Shown piece by piece: positions 1 to 12,730 of a DNA stretch of 64,000 bases (the stretch's first letter is position 1; each line of letters starts with the position of its first letter). The DNA is taken from contig WMCF01000031.1 of the NCBI GenBank assembly GCA_009792885.1, positions 2,209,437 through 2,273,436 on the forward strand, written 5' to 3'. The position numbers and the translations under genes were made by a program. This stretch comes from Eremophila alpestris peregrina (taxonomy: Eukaryota > Chordata > Aves > Passeriformes > Alaudidae). The notes below the pieces were generated by a model. That model saw only the letters and a list, made by a program, of their open reading frames with translations. It was not told the origin of the DNA and did no database searches.

Positions 1-402
1 CTTCCTTCCCTTTTCTCCATGTCCTCTCTATTTTTAAATGCTTTTTTTCAATCTTCCCCAGGATCCAGCAGGGAAAAGTTTGTCAACTTCAAATCCAAGT
101 GTATTTCCTTGACCCAAAGACCTCACCTGTTCTCAGTAAAGACACTACAGGTCCCAAGTTGTTGTGATGTCACTTACATAATAAAAAAATCAATTTTACC
201 TTTTCTCCCTGTTTTTTATTCTAGAGTTGTTCTGTCTTTTGTACTTCAGTACATTTCCATATGTGCTGGAGAAACTTTAAGTTACTCTAAAATTAAGAGA
301 ATCCTTTGTGTCCCCACCCTCCTTTTCTTTTCCTTCAATCACAGAGACAAGAATGTCACAGGGACAAGAATAATTTCACTGGTTTTTGCCTGCTCTGCTA
401 AC
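1..402 (-). other. GNB1L: GNB1L intron (partial, left edge)
   Basis: Sequence downstream of the donor at 402-401 (GTTAGC on the minus strand). I see no exon in it: no WD-repeat coding block and no credible acceptor-exon-donor unit. An open plus-strand frame over much of this stretch has no recognisable protein and overlaps the GNB1L exon antisense. It is probably chance. Confidence 0.7.
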
Positions 403-528
403 CTGAGAAGCCTGTCTTTACCACCCATTGTCTCCACGCAGTAGACAGATTTTCTTCCATGGCCATCCAATGCTGTGTCCACTCTGTGTGTTTTCAGGTT
501 CCAGACATGGACAAGCCCATTCTCAGAC
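403..528 (-). CDS. GNB1L: GNB1L coding exon 2 (WD40 protein)
   Basis: Second coding exon of GNB1L, a small WD40 beta-propeller protein (guanine nucleotide-binding protein beta-like 1) linked in the literature to PIKK protein stability. Read on the minus strand, the acceptor is ...TTGCCAG at 530-529 and the donor is CAG|GTTAGC after 403. The exon completes a Gly codon and continues SENGLVHVWNLKTHR, then VDTALDGHG: a WD repeat ending in the typical 'LVHVWNL' strand, with 'LDGHG' opening the next repeat. It matches the N-terminal region of human GNB1L as I recall it (LVHIWSLQTRR, TLDGHG). The length of 126 nt gives one completing base, 41 codons and a two-base overhang, so the next exon lies left of the window. 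Recognition is by memory of the family, without alignment. Confidence 0.9.
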
Positions 529-769
529 CTGGCAATAGGAAGAGATGCTTTTAGTGTGAGCACTGCATGGAGGTGATCAGAGTCTGATGCTTTTCCTTTT
601 GTTTGTTTGTTTGTTTTCCAAAACTGAAGCTGTATGCACAAGTAACACAGTGATCATGCAAAGCCATGGATGCTGCTGTTCTCCCCAGAAACACTTTGTC
701 AAAACAATACACTTCAATTCAAAAGGAAACAACCTATGATGCTCAGCACAGAAACCCTGGTGTATTTAC
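529..769 (-). other. GNB1L: GNB1L intron between first two coding exons
   Basis: Short intron of 241 nt bounded by GTAAAT at 769-764 and the acceptor CAG ending at 529. It contains a (GTTT)n-like run on the plus strand at about 597-616. Short introns are common in GC-balanced avian genes. Nothing else is seen. Confidence 0.85.
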
Positions 770-897
770 CCAGAGAAAAGAAGAGGGATGTCAGGTTCTG
801 GGCCTCCACAGGAAAAATGCAGAGTGTGGACTGCAGCACTGGTACCTCTGAGCACAAACTGTGGATCCGGAGGTGGTGGAGCCATCGGAGCAGTGAA
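770..897 (-). CDS. GNB1L: GNB1L first coding exon (start codon exon)
   Basis: Exon holding the GNB1L start codon. The acceptor is a C-run followed by CAG (900-898), with exon sequence from 897. Twelve 5'-UTR bases precede the ATG at 885-883. The reading starts MAPPPPDPQFVLRG and ends DIPLLFSG, split G|G across the donor GG|GTAAAT after 770. Human GNB1L begins with a closely similar Pro-rich PPPPPDPQFVLRG segment, which fixes the identity and the start. Coding length is 116 nt (38 codons plus 2 bases), which joins in phase with the exon at 403-528. The upstream ATG of the longer open frame lies in intron and is not used. The transcript must begin in an untranslated exon further right, probably in the CpG island near 26.5 kb. 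Confidence 0.92.
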
Positions 898-1369
898 CTG
901 GGGGGGTGAGAAGCAGACACAGATATCACACAGGGTAAGCCTAAAGTGAAATGACAGCTTCAAATATATTCTGAGCAGGACACTTGATTCTCCTCTTTCC
1001 TCTCTGAATCTTCATTACTGAATGTTCTATTTGCCACCCAGCTGAGGGTGAAGTATTTCCTCTGCAGATGAGCTGAGGAGGCAGGTGTCCAACCTGCTCT
1101 TTGCTGCATTCCTCTCAGCAAGGTGCGGAGCCACGCGCACACCTCTCGCACACTTGTAAATCCCAAATGGGTCAGCTGCTCTCCCTGTGCTAAAGGGAAC
1201 AGCTACAAAATACATGAAACTTGACACCCATAATTTGAGTGGACAAGGAATTTATCATTCTGCTTTAGCCCCCTGGCTAAGTCTTTCCCCTTCCTCCCCA
1301 CAAAAATACTACTTCTGTGTTTTTTCAGAAAAACATTGCAGTGAACATACCAACTGAGAAGAATTTCAG

Positions 1370-1508
1370 ATCACAGAAATCACAGTATCACAGAATGACT
1401 AAGTTGGAAGAGACCTCCAAGATCATTGAGTCCAACCCAGCCCTAACACCTCAACTAAACCATGGCACTGAGTGCCACATCCAGTCTTTTTTTAAACATC
1501 CCACGGGC
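1370..1508 (-). mobile_element. CR1 retroposon 3'-end fragment (avian)
   Basis: The plus strand reads tcacagaatgactaagttgg, then agacctccaagatcattgag, then tccaaccc, later ccatggcactgagtgccac and ccagtcttttttt. This is the well-known reverse complement of avian CR1 non-LTR retroposon 3' ends, including the terminal ATTCTGTGA motif on the minus strand. The copy is therefore in minus orientation and 5'-truncated at about 1508. This variant, with 'ctaaaccatggcactgagtgcc', is typical of CR1 families common in songbirds. Identification is from memory of the consensus. Confidence 0.85.
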
Positions 1509-4500
1509 ACTCACTGCTCTGGCCCCTCACCAGGTATTTCCCTTCACAATAACAGCTTTGCAGGCAGCTGTGCACAAGCACTGGAGAAGGATGAGGACAA
1601 ATTTTCTGTGTTCTGACTTGTTGCAAATGACTCTTCAGACCTGTGCTGAGACAAGGCAACCAGCAGCTGATTCAACTGAAAGTACGATCTGCAGTTCATT
1701 GGCAAATGCATCACAATGTCCATTACAAGAAGTATTTTCCCCATGTAAAGTGTTTGCTCCCTGACCTGTGGCATTACTACCACACTTGTATATCTGCTTC
1801 TTCCTTTCTGACCTAACCTCACATAGAAAAGAGCAGCTTTTGCTACTGCAGGTGTCACCTGTCATCACTTTTTCCCACTCATGCATACATTACCCCAGAT
1901 TAAACAAAAAGTGTTCTCAATTCAGTAAGGGAAGATCAGCAGGTGTTTGCCTGCCTGCTGTTCAGGAATTGTAGCAGAGGAACTGCAGAGAATCAGAAAG
2001 GAGTGCAAGAACTGTGAGTTCCATGGCAACACAGCCCAACTTTTCAGTGTCATCTCACCTCAGTACCAGCTTTCAAATTGTATTTAATGGATGCACTTGC
2101 TAATGCACCTCATTTGCACATCTACCTTGAGTGTTTATAGATCAGTTATCACCATGGTATCTATAGGTTCTAATTAAATGCAATTATCTTTTAGGGCTAG
2201 TGATGAAACAGGATTCTTCAGTGTAATGTGCAGTTTTCTCTCAATAACACCATGTAATTAGGTATGAAAATAATGAGCTCAGTGGATACCCTCTGTGTTT
2301 TAGGGCCCTGACTCATCTATTTTATGAAGTTGTTGGATGATCCAGACTCATGGCAGGCTGGAGTAAATGTTCAGATGCACATGATGTGTAGGTTTGCCCC
2401 CACAGTGAGATGCAGCTCCCAAGTGCCCATCTGCAACATGCTCCACCTGTAATAAACCTGTCAGACCAAGGACTTTGTCACCAGGGGACACCTCTTTGGG
2501 CCACTACAGCTGAGTGCTGGTGCCCTCAAAACAACACTTTGTAGAACCAGATAATAAAAGAGTAGCTAAGAGCTTGTCAGAAGAGCAGGGCCCACTTCAC
2601 AGTGAAGCAATTCTGGCTCACTGCACTGAGCAAGGAAATAGAACTGAGGCAACCCAGAGGCTATCTGGGATTACAAGGCAGGTTTTTAATAGCATTTTTC
2701 TAATTACTGACACAGAAATTTTTGCTGACAGACAGCAAGTGTGTGCGTGGCTGTGGGAAGGGTTTTACCTGGCATGAAACAGACACTACTAATGCATGTC
2801 TTTACAAGGATGCTATTTCAGAAAAATCCTCAGACCAGTTACAGGAAAAAAAAACCTACTGAAAACACACTTCTGAGCTGCAAGCTATGGAAGGGACTTT
2901 TTGCTCTTGGAGTCTGGTTCTTTCCTTGCTTTTCTGCTAATCATATGTGAATCTGGAAATTTGGCTTAATATTGAACCTAATATTTATTAACTCCTCATT
3001 ACTTCCTATCATGATATGGCAGATGAATGGCAGTGTGACACTATTTAATGTCTCATTTTCCTTCCAGCAGGTGCTGAACTATAACATTTCATATCTGCTG
3101 TCTTTTTTATCCATAAGCTTGGACAAGTCACTTAAGATTTAATAAAAATTGTTAGGTACCTACAGAAAGTCCCATGAGGTTGCAAAGATATGGAAATTTA
3201 AGGTACTGGTACTTTGACAACTCCAAGAAAGCCTCAGCCTGTTCCTGTTGACACACAAGCATGCTCAAAAAAATTACATTCAGCCTGCTTCAGCTCACCA
3301 GGTAACTCAGTGTCTCTGCCTTACAGGGATAATGAAGTACATTGTGGTGTACTGATTCAAACAGATAATGGTTATGGGGTGCTTTGCTAAGCAGACAGCT
3401 ACAAACATGCTAAATATGATGATTGTGAGATGGTTAAAGCCTCTGGGGAAATTTTTTAAAAGTGCCTAAGTGATTTAGAAGCCTAAGACTCATTTCCAAA
3501 TGAATTTTCAATGCTACATCTCTAGGACTTTTTAAAGTTTTACCCCAGGTGTCTAAAAATGAGTTCTCTAATTAGCACAACATTTATTTTCTTGTTAACT
3601 CTATCTAGCCTCAGGGAGACCAATCTGTTCTTGTTAACTGGGGATATCTGCAACAAATTTAATTAAATGAATTTGCTTAGTATTTAGTCTGGTCTGAGAG
3701 CAAAATCTGGCTCAAGGGCTTGAACAAGCAAAGTGCAACCTACAGAATAAAGTTCATTTAAAGGCATTTCTGGGCTACACTGTATGTTTGTCCCTGTGTT
3801 ATTATCCTCCTGCCTCTTGTGAAAGGAGTGAAAAGACATGAATACATGAATCATTTTGCTCATGGCAGTATTTGCTTGCAAGACGGCATCAGCTGCAAGA
3901 GAGGAGACACCTCACCATCAGGCTCCTTGGTTTTTTAAAAAAGATGTTCCACTTCTTATTTCTTCCAGCCTTCCCTGTGCTGGTAACAGAATCATCCTTC
4001 AGGAGCTGAGCTGCCCTGATGTGGCACAGACAATGAGAGGGATTTCTCACAAAGTACACTGCCAACTCTTGGGCTCCTGCACAAGTTACATTTGCTACAC
4101 AACTGGGGAGTAGAAACCCAGGTGCTCAGATGGGGGTTTCAATTAGTGAATGGCTGAGTGCACCACACATGAGGTACCAAAAAGGGTTTTGTCTAAGAAA
4201 ATGCATCTGCTAAATGCCAGAACAATTAAATTTCCTTCAAAATTACGTTGTTTCAAAGAACAATTCACTATTAATGTCCCTCACAAATCTTACTTTGCTT
4301 AGGTTGCAATTAGAATAATCCTCAAACCATTTGAATTTCTATGCAGTGGTATTTCAGTATCATCGCTTCAGCATTTAATATAAAAAAGTTAAGCTTTTAT
4401 TTAATGAGAGTCATTTAAAATATGTAAATGTCAAAAGGATTACCTTAGAAAAATCTCTCAGAGAATTAAAAACATTAACAGATTCCCACAGGAAAAATTC

Positions 4501-6469
4501 CAGCAGAATTCAGCAATTCTCCTGTTCCCACTCCTGTCACTTGTATTTCTATCACACATTGAAGCAAAAACAAATTGCTATTAAAATATCATCCAAACAC
4601 CCTCCTCCCCCTAACAAACTCCACAGTTCACTTTGAGATACCAACAGCTCAAGCAAAGACAGGAAAAAATCCTCTTCTATTTTTCTTTAGGCTTATTTAG
4701 AGTAGTAAAACCTCAGTGGTAAAAAGAGCTTTTTCAGGTATAGGAGAAATAAATCTCCCTAGGCATGTCTGGCAAACTGATTTGGGACTGAAACCAGCAG
4801 GTGTGCAGACATAATTACTGCTGCAAAATATCCAACACATCCAGGTGTGCTCACAAACAGATACATGAAATCCCTGTTATTTTTTGACAATTCCCAGTCA
4901 ACCAGGTGCCACCCTCCCAAAGGAAAAATCAGAGCAAAGAATGAGTTGAGAAAGATGTGAATAAATTGTTCTTTCCCCATTCCAGGCTTTTTCATTCGTA
5001 CAAAAGCCCTTTTTTAGCCTGCAGTTCTGTGCCTACCTGCACCCCCTGACAAACTGTGCCCCGTGTCACAGCACTCTGTGCTCTAGTGCATGAGTGTGTT
5101 TAGGAAGTGGGTCCTGAGCTGCAACTGCAGAGGCAGTCAGCACAAACAACAGACTCCTTCAAGTCAATAATGCAATGCAAACGATTTTGTTTGTTCCATT
5201 ATATTTGCAGTCTCCACCATTAAATGCAGCCCTTGCAGTATGAGCTTTCCAAAAGCAATGTTCCCACGTTTGCAGCCTCCAACCACTGCAGACAACGAGG
5301 TTTCTCAGTGGTGAAACAAAAAACTACTCTGAGCCCAAGCAACGCCCCACACTCGGCTGCCAGGAGTGCCCTGGCCTTTCCCTGTGGCTCAACAGCCTCG
5401 ACAGAGCCCGACGTCCCAGAGCACCCGATTCCCCTCCCTGAATTGTGCTGGAACACAGCAGCACTTGGAAGTATCTTATAAACCCATGGTTGTGACAAAA
5501 TGCTGCCTGGTTCTGTGGCACTTCTCAGAAGCAGAGAACGGGAATTTAGCACTACAAGAACCCATTCAACCAGTAACATTTTCATACATCATTAAAAGAG
5601 ATGCCAGACAATTCCATGCAAGTTGAACAGGCTGAAGTTCACCTCATGTGACTGCAAAAGTGACGTTTTTGTAGGTTATTGACTACAAATGGTCTGAAAG
5701 CAGGTACATTATTTGGTACACAAGTTCTTCAGACATGTTGTGACAAATTTGTAAGCCCAGCTTTTCATTTTTGCATGTACAAACCAAAAAATATCAGAAC
5801 ACACTGAAACAGGGAAGTCAGCAATACAAAGAAATGTTGTGAGACTGAAGAAATCTCTTTGCACCCGAGGTGAAAAGCAACTGTACAAAAAACGCCTTTC
5901 TGGGTCCTGCAGCAAGGTAACACACAAAGCACTTAGGGAACAGTGAAAATCCCAAACTAAAAGCCAGGAACCCTGCTTTTCTGACTCTTACCCCAGCTGC
6001 CTGAAACACAGCATTTGTCAGTTGTGTGCAGACAGAAACGTGCACTAGCAAATGTAAAGCCAGCAGGAGCTTGATCAGGAGATGTGGGAGTGCTACACAA
6101 ACAGTTGCAAGGGTCAGAGCCCCAGAATATATGAAAATTCATTTGTTAGTCATATACCAATGCAGTTTAAAATTCCCATTTCTATTGTCAGTGCTAAATT
6201 GAGACAGAGACTGTATTATACTTCTAGGGTTTCTTTAAAGCAAATTTAAATAATAATTTACTTCAAGTGGAAATTAGAAATTGGTAGAATTTTTTAAATC
6301 AAGAAATTAATGTCAAACAGAAATGAGAATTAGTGGAAATTTTTGATTTAACCAATAAATGTATTAATAAAACACTCTTCATTTCCAGAGGTAAGGATAA
6401 CAAAATGCTTTCTTTTGAATTGCTTATTTTTCATATTACTATTTACTTATGATTGCCAAAGTAGAGATT

Positions 6470-7200
6470 GAGCACAGTGATGTATATCTGCAAGATTTTC
6501 TGACTTCAAAACCTAATTAATTATGATAATAACAATATCTAATTTAAAAAAACCACAGCAGCGAACTGGGAGCATTCATTAGTTTGTGCTTGCACTAGAA
6601 AATACCACATCCAGATACTGTAGACAGATTTCTATCTTGCTTGCAAAACTTGCTAGTCAGCGACACATCAATGTCAAAGAGAATGCAGTGATTTATATGA
6701 CCTAGTTACAGAATCCTTCATTAGCTGATATCATAAACCTGTTGCCACACAGCCAACATTACAGCTGACAGGAGTCCTTCCTCTTACAGGTTGGGAACAT
6801 TAAACACTGTCAGAGCTTTCATTCTAAATAGTCACCAAATCATTTCTAATGACTAACAATGACTGCCTGCTCAGAAAAACACTTCAAAAATCTCAGTTTG
6901 AGAAGTGCTGAGAATCTCCATTTCACACTGACTGCTAGGGAATTTAGGAGTTCATCCTTTCTCAGGAGATCCCCAAAATTACCTTCTCTCCTGACATTTA
7001 GACAATGAATGATGGAGGTTTCCACATTTTAATTGTATTAGTCAATGGACAGATAGCAAACAAAATTGCTTATCAGCAACTGGTGATATGCCAAGAAATC
7101 TTATGGGAGCGGGGAGAAAATGACTAATAACCATCATGCAATGCAAGGCATTTTTAATGATTTCCACTCAGATAATGGCTCCTCCCAGCATCAGCACCGT
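6470..7200. promoter_or_regulatory. AT-rich block with homeodomain-type motifs, possible conserved noncoding element
   Basis: No gene is seen. The block contains CCTAATTAATTATGATAATA near 6513 and further TAATTG/ATTAG motifs near 7030. Its sequence is complex rather than low-complexity, which resembles deeply conserved developmental enhancers. This is inference from appearance only; a multi-species alignment would decide. Confidence 0.25.
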
Positions 7201-8229
7201 TTTTGTCTGCAAGCATTCCTCACCTGAAAAAGTGTAAACCCCAATATATTAAGATTTTAACTAATGAAGTTTGCAAGAAAAATGTATATAAATGTCAGTG
7301 TGTAACCTTCAAGAATACTGAAACCTAGGCTTATGTCTTGAGGTTCAATTTCAAATACTTCCATCTGCAATTTTTTAAAAAGTCACTGTACAACAATTAC
7401 TTTCTATATGAAAACATAGTTTCAGCATGGGAACAAACTAAGAATGATTATAATCATTTGAAAGACACTGAGTTAGCATATGGATCTCATTGCCACTTAC
7501 ACATTTTGGTCACTGGAACAAAAAGCTATTAATCAATATGTAAAAGCCATAAATTAACATAAACATTAATCATTCTAATACTCCCCCTGTGTCAGACTGA
7601 TAATTTTTTTTCAGTCTTTCTTTCTGACATATGTGCCTTCAGCTATCAGCTGGTTGACCTTTTTTAACACAATTAAACATTTTGGGCATTGCAAATCTTA
7701 CTGAAGTAAACATTTTGGAGACAGACAAGTATCATGATACATTTATGCCAAAAGTATGGGGTCTAAAAACATGAGAGCCCCTGCCTCTCATGTTATTATA
7801 CTAGCTTTTAATAAGGGAGCCTAAAATACAGTGTGAAATACAGCTGAAACAGATGAAATTCTAGTGTTTCATAAACAGGTTCAATTTGCAGAGGAGGGAA
7901 AAGACACCCATCTGTATTACTTTCGGAAACCATTATTGCTTGGAAAAGTGCAATGATGTAACTACAGCCAGCCTTGTTTGGAGAAGGAAAGCATAAAAGC
8001 CCACAGGAATTCATCACTACAGCACACTCTGCATAAAGTTATTGGGGACACAAAAAGACAACAAATGATTAATCATTTTGAAAACTTGAATGTGAATATG
8101 CATTTATATATGCACAGAATAAGTTAAAAAAAGAATTTCTAGAAGTCTCTCTTTACCATGGCATCAGACCTAGTATGAATTCAAGTTTGTACATGTGATA
8201 AATCATTGAAATCCAGCAGAAAATTGATG

Positions 8230-8540
8230 AGCCAAGGACCATCAAAAGACTGTTTTGAGTAGCCTCTGGTTCAGCCATGCATAGCAATCTGTCAGCCACG
8301 GGGCTCTGTCTGCCCATCCTCCTTAATTAGGGGTGCTGCATAGTGCAGCATCAGCCACAAATCTCTTGGTTCCAAGAGCTAATAATGTCCTCAGATAGCA
8401 TGGGCTTAATTAAACATCTTCCAGACATTTCTGCAGACATTCCGGCAATAATCCTGTTTGGTAACAAACTATTAAAAAGAATTGACAGAGAAGAAATATA
8501 TCAAGTTGTTACAGCAACTGAAGTTATTTAGGCCAGAATT
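8230..8540. promoter_or_regulatory. Candidate conserved noncoding block
   Basis: Non-repetitive sequence in GNB1L intron 1 with CCTTAATTAGGGG near 8321 and GGGCTTAATTAAACATC near 8402. Both are homeodomain core palindromes. A short open frame across it shows no family. Regulatory function is only inferred. Confidence 0.22.
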
Positions 8541-10167
8541 ATACGTCTGCAATTAAGGATTCTGTAACTCTGAGCAATTAAAATATCACTTTATTTGAAA
8601 ACTAATTAATTCTAAACACATATTTTTCCCATGACAAACTTTTATGATTGTTTAATTTATTCCATTCTAATTACACTTTAATTAATCTACTCTTGTATAA
8701 TATTATACTGTTATTCTGGCACTTGACCAATGAAGACAATAAATTGATTGCAGTTCCTTTGTGCAAGAGCAGAAACTGTCATGCCAGTTTCAACACCACA
8801 TTTATTTATTTGTCTGTTCTATTACTTTTCCTTTCCTCCCACAGGGCATAGGAACATGAAACACAGTACAAATCAGATGACATTTTGTCTTCTATACTTT
8901 CTTCTTCCAAGTGTGAAGTATAACAAGAGTTTCCAGAATTAAGGAAAAGTAAATGTGAAATGTATCACATAGCAAAATATAAGCAATACTAAATGAATTT
9001 ATACTTCTAAAATATGCAGCTTATTAATGACTTATCAAATGATTCCTGATGTACAGGACCATGTCCAGAGCTGCTAGAAACTGAGCTGTTTCCATGAACA
9101 TTAAGGTCTGCTCAGGATTGATACAGTCAACAAAAAAGGAGAAAGTGAAATCCCATTTTCATAACAATTTTTAAATTAAATTAATTCAGTATCTTCCTAA
9201 GTTTAAAAGCCACTGCATTTTAATTTTGCATCAAGTCACCTTCGATTCAACTAAAACAAAAGTATATAAATTCTTTTATTACTCTATAAACATTATATTT
9301 GGATTAAACTCTGATAAAAGAAATATATGCAAATATTTTATTACACATAGAGTTAGTAGTGTTGTATTTTACTTTAGTTTGGCCATACCTGAGGTAAAAA
9401 TGACTGTTGTTTACAGTCAGAAGTCTTCAATTTTTTTATGTTTTTTAATATGAATGTGTCTGAAGTTGGCAGTTCCCACTCATTTGTTAGGAGGAGACAG
9501 TGAGAAGTGACACTTTATGAAGACACAGTGAAGCAATCTACTTTTCATGTACTTTTAAAACTTCAGCTTGTGTTCCTGGCTGCTTCCTTCTGCTTATGAA
9601 ACACCCCCGTACTGTGTGCGCCTCACCTTGGGAGAGATGCCGTGCACAGGAAGGCAATTCAATTACACTGCAAGCTGAGCTCTGGCAGTGCTGCCCAAAG
9701 TATTTCTTTTACTTTAATGACTCAGTTTACATTTCATAGAATTAAAAAGACAAATATAAAATACACTCACAAAATACATATTCATTAAAAGGAGAAAAAA
9801 GACTGCAATTAGTTGAACAGGCTACGTACCTCATGTACATATTTCCTACCCCCAGGTTTACACTGTCATTTGTTTCACAACAGTTAAAAATATACTTTAA
9901 AACTGCAAATAGCAAACAAGATAAATTGACACAAAGACAGAAGGAATATTAAATAACCAAGGGCAGTTCCTACTTATGACCAACTTGTATTTTGAAATCC
10001 AGATTTTGCATCTGATCTCTGCCTGTCCAAACTACCAGATGATATCAGTGCTGCTCAAACGAGGGAGGGTTTGCAGGGCCCATTCATTACACCAGTATTT
10101 CATAAAGCATTTTCTCCTAGGGAGCTTTCTGCTTCTGTGTAAACCACAACACACCTCTGAGACCACT

Positions 10168-10280
10168 GTTATTCCATGTCCTTCTGGAGATGGAGAAGCT
10201 GTGGCAGGGACAGTAAGTGACCTCCCAAGGTGGCACAGTCCCCAGAACTGGGATCAGGACTCCACTCACTGACTCCAGGC
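10168..10280 (+). mobile_element. MIR-like ancient SINE fragment
   Basis: The plus strand reads tccatgtccttctggagatg, then gagaagctgtggcagggaca and gtaagtgacctcccaaggtg, then gcacag and actgggatcaggactcc. Element for element this follows the MIR/CORE-SINE body (cccattttacagatgaggaa, gtgacttgcccaaggtcaca, gggattcgaacccag, ctgactcc). It is diverged, as expected for an amniote-age SINE. Identification is by eye against a remembered consensus. Confidence 0.55.
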
Positions 10281-12399
10281 ACAGACAGACCCTTCCCAGG
10301 GATACTGAGATTCACCAGATTCATGTGGTATTTTAAGAAACAGAGCAATGTGGACAGTCTATACTGATTCATTAGAGTAAACCTTCAAATCCTTATTCAG
10401 GTCAGAAAAATCTTCTCAAGGTCAGAAACAAACTGCACTTCAGTAAAGACCATCACATTTGATATTTAACACTCTACTTTCTTCAAGAACCCCTTCAGCA
10501 TTGAAAAGAAAGAAAAGACAGTGTTATATACACCACTCTTAAATATATGACTCAAAATTACAGATTATTAAGTATTTTTATGTTAATATCCCCAAAATTC
10601 AAGCTTAATTATTAATAGTATGTGTCCTTTGTCTACTACGCTTCCTATTCCATACAGCATAAGTATTTGGATAAGCCAAGAACTCTGGTAGGGATCACTA
10701 TAATTCCACTGCAAACAGGAATGACATTTACAAAGCAAATATTGCCTGAATATCAAATGAAAAAATTAATGTTTATCTTAACAGTTTAGGCTAAGCTTAC
10801 ACTTTAGACATAACTGTTCTTTCATGCCAGTTTGATCACATAAAGCTACATCTATTTTGCATAAGCATGTAGGATGCATGAGTTAAATATGCTCACCTCC
10901 AACCATGTGAGCATTTGCACATATGTTAAACAGTTTAGTTGTTAAAATGTGATGGATATTGATAAAAAACTGGTTCCATATTTTACACATCGAATTGATG
11001 CTTAATTCCCAGTTTCTGGTACTGTTTCTGGTCTGCCATGTACTGACCAGTTAGTTTCTCTATGTTTTAACTATTATTTAGCAAACAGAGGGAAATTAAG
11101 CCAAAGTTACAGACTGGAGTTGCAGTTTATACATTTAACTTCAAGCTTCTCTCATCCACCATAAACTACTCCTGACCAAAAATATATTGAAAAATGCAAC
11201 ACTGTTGCACTGCTTTAATTTGAAACTTTGAACAATTCTGCCGTACCTGAACTTGAACTCCCAGCCTTTGAATTTGTGCTGAACAGCCCCCATTGTACCA
11301 CACTTTTATGCTGGCAGGAACTGAAGTGTCAATCTTTCATCAGATAATCAGATTATGTCATGTTCTGACCAAATTCATTAGGAAAACTTTTACCAACCCT
11401 ATTATCTCAAACCAGAAAATCTAGATCAAAGTATAACCGATTTTACAGCACAATAAAACTGTTATAAATATTTAAACATTAATTAAATTGCCCCTTTTGT
11501 TAAAAGTAAATAAATAATTGAAAGCTACCTCTGCTTATAAGTGCTATCAAATACAACCATATTTATCACGTTTCTAAGAAAAGCAGGTTCCATATATGGT
11601 GGAGAGTGGGGAGAAAAGCACTTAGAAGTCATTTGAGAAGATGGAGGATGACTAGACCTTTAAATCATTTGCCTAAAGTAAGTCACACTGAGTGCTCATT
11701 CTGGTGGCAAAGCATTAATCCCTGAATGTCTTTGTTAACTCCATTCACACTGGACAATTGTATCTAGTTCATGCAGATGTGCTGGATGGATCCTACATTC
11801 AAAAGGAGAGAAGAAACCCTCTTTAAGGAAATACTACATCATTCTCAGTAATACATTGTAATATTGTTATCTTCCTGGAATATGCATGACCTTGTCTCCT
11901 AAGAAGGTAAATAACTGTAATTAACTTCAGCAGATGTATTTTCTGCTTGTTGATCAGATGTGACATCTGCATAAACCAAACACTGAATGAAAGAGTACTT
12001 ACTAGTTTTCCCTTGTCTCTGTGTCAGCTGGATAGCAAGCATGGCATAAGAAGGAATCAAAGAATTCATATTAATCTAATTAACAGCAAGGAACCAATCT
12101 TAGACTAATCCATGAGCAGAAGCAGCAACAGGACAGTCATCAATGTGATTTCACATATTTTTCAGTAGTACAATCAGATTCTCCATCTGTAACTCAAACT
12201 TTAAAAGTATGATAATTTACGGAAAGGAGATTAATTTAGCCATTTTGAGTCAAAGACTTATTTCATAGCTTCATCCCAAATCCTGTATATTGTTAGGATC
12301 CCTTTCCCCTTTGAAGACTTAGTGAATGATTGAAGCTTCTACTTTCTGAGAAACAGATAACACAAGACTAGTAATCTGACTCTAAGCCACTGGATAAAG

Positions 12400-12730
12400 G
12401 CAGTTTGTTTCCTCTTAGCCCATCTGTCAACACCTCTTCAGTAATTAGTCCTAATTATTACAAAGGGCTAGCCTCCCATTCGCATTATTAAATCAGAAAT
12501 AGTATCATAGCCAGGTATCTTTCAACGCCTACCAGACTGGCGACCTTCGATTTCATTGAATCTTCTATCAGTATCCGCCTTTGGAAGAGCCTCGGCAGTA
12601 ATTTTAGCATCAGCTTCAAAGATGCAGATCCCACAGTGGAATTCCAGGGATGCATTCATATACACACCCACATCATGTGACAGGAGAGCAAGCAACACAA
12701 TTGACCTTTGCATTGTTCTCTAAACTCCTG
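12400..12730. promoter_or_regulatory. Candidate conserved noncoding element with homeodomain palindrome
   Basis: The block at 12442-12457 is an inverted repeat, TAATTAG-TC-CTAATTA, a paired homeodomain site. It is followed at 12520-12710 by non-repetitive sequence unusually rich in CpG for this AT-rich intron (GGCGACCTTCGATTTC, TATCCGCC, GCCTCGGCAG). On the minus strand 12713-12522 is open for 63 codons and includes CGICIFEADAKITAEALPK. I do not recognise it as a protein. Retained CpGs in an old AT-rich intron suggest constraint. It could be an enhancer, a relic of an ancient repeat used as an enhancer, or a small noncoding exon. Confidence 0.35.

Noticed and set aside
19..444. Plus-strand 141-codon open frame at the left edge
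   Set aside because: It overlaps the GNB1L exon antisense, its composition is like intron, and no family is seen.
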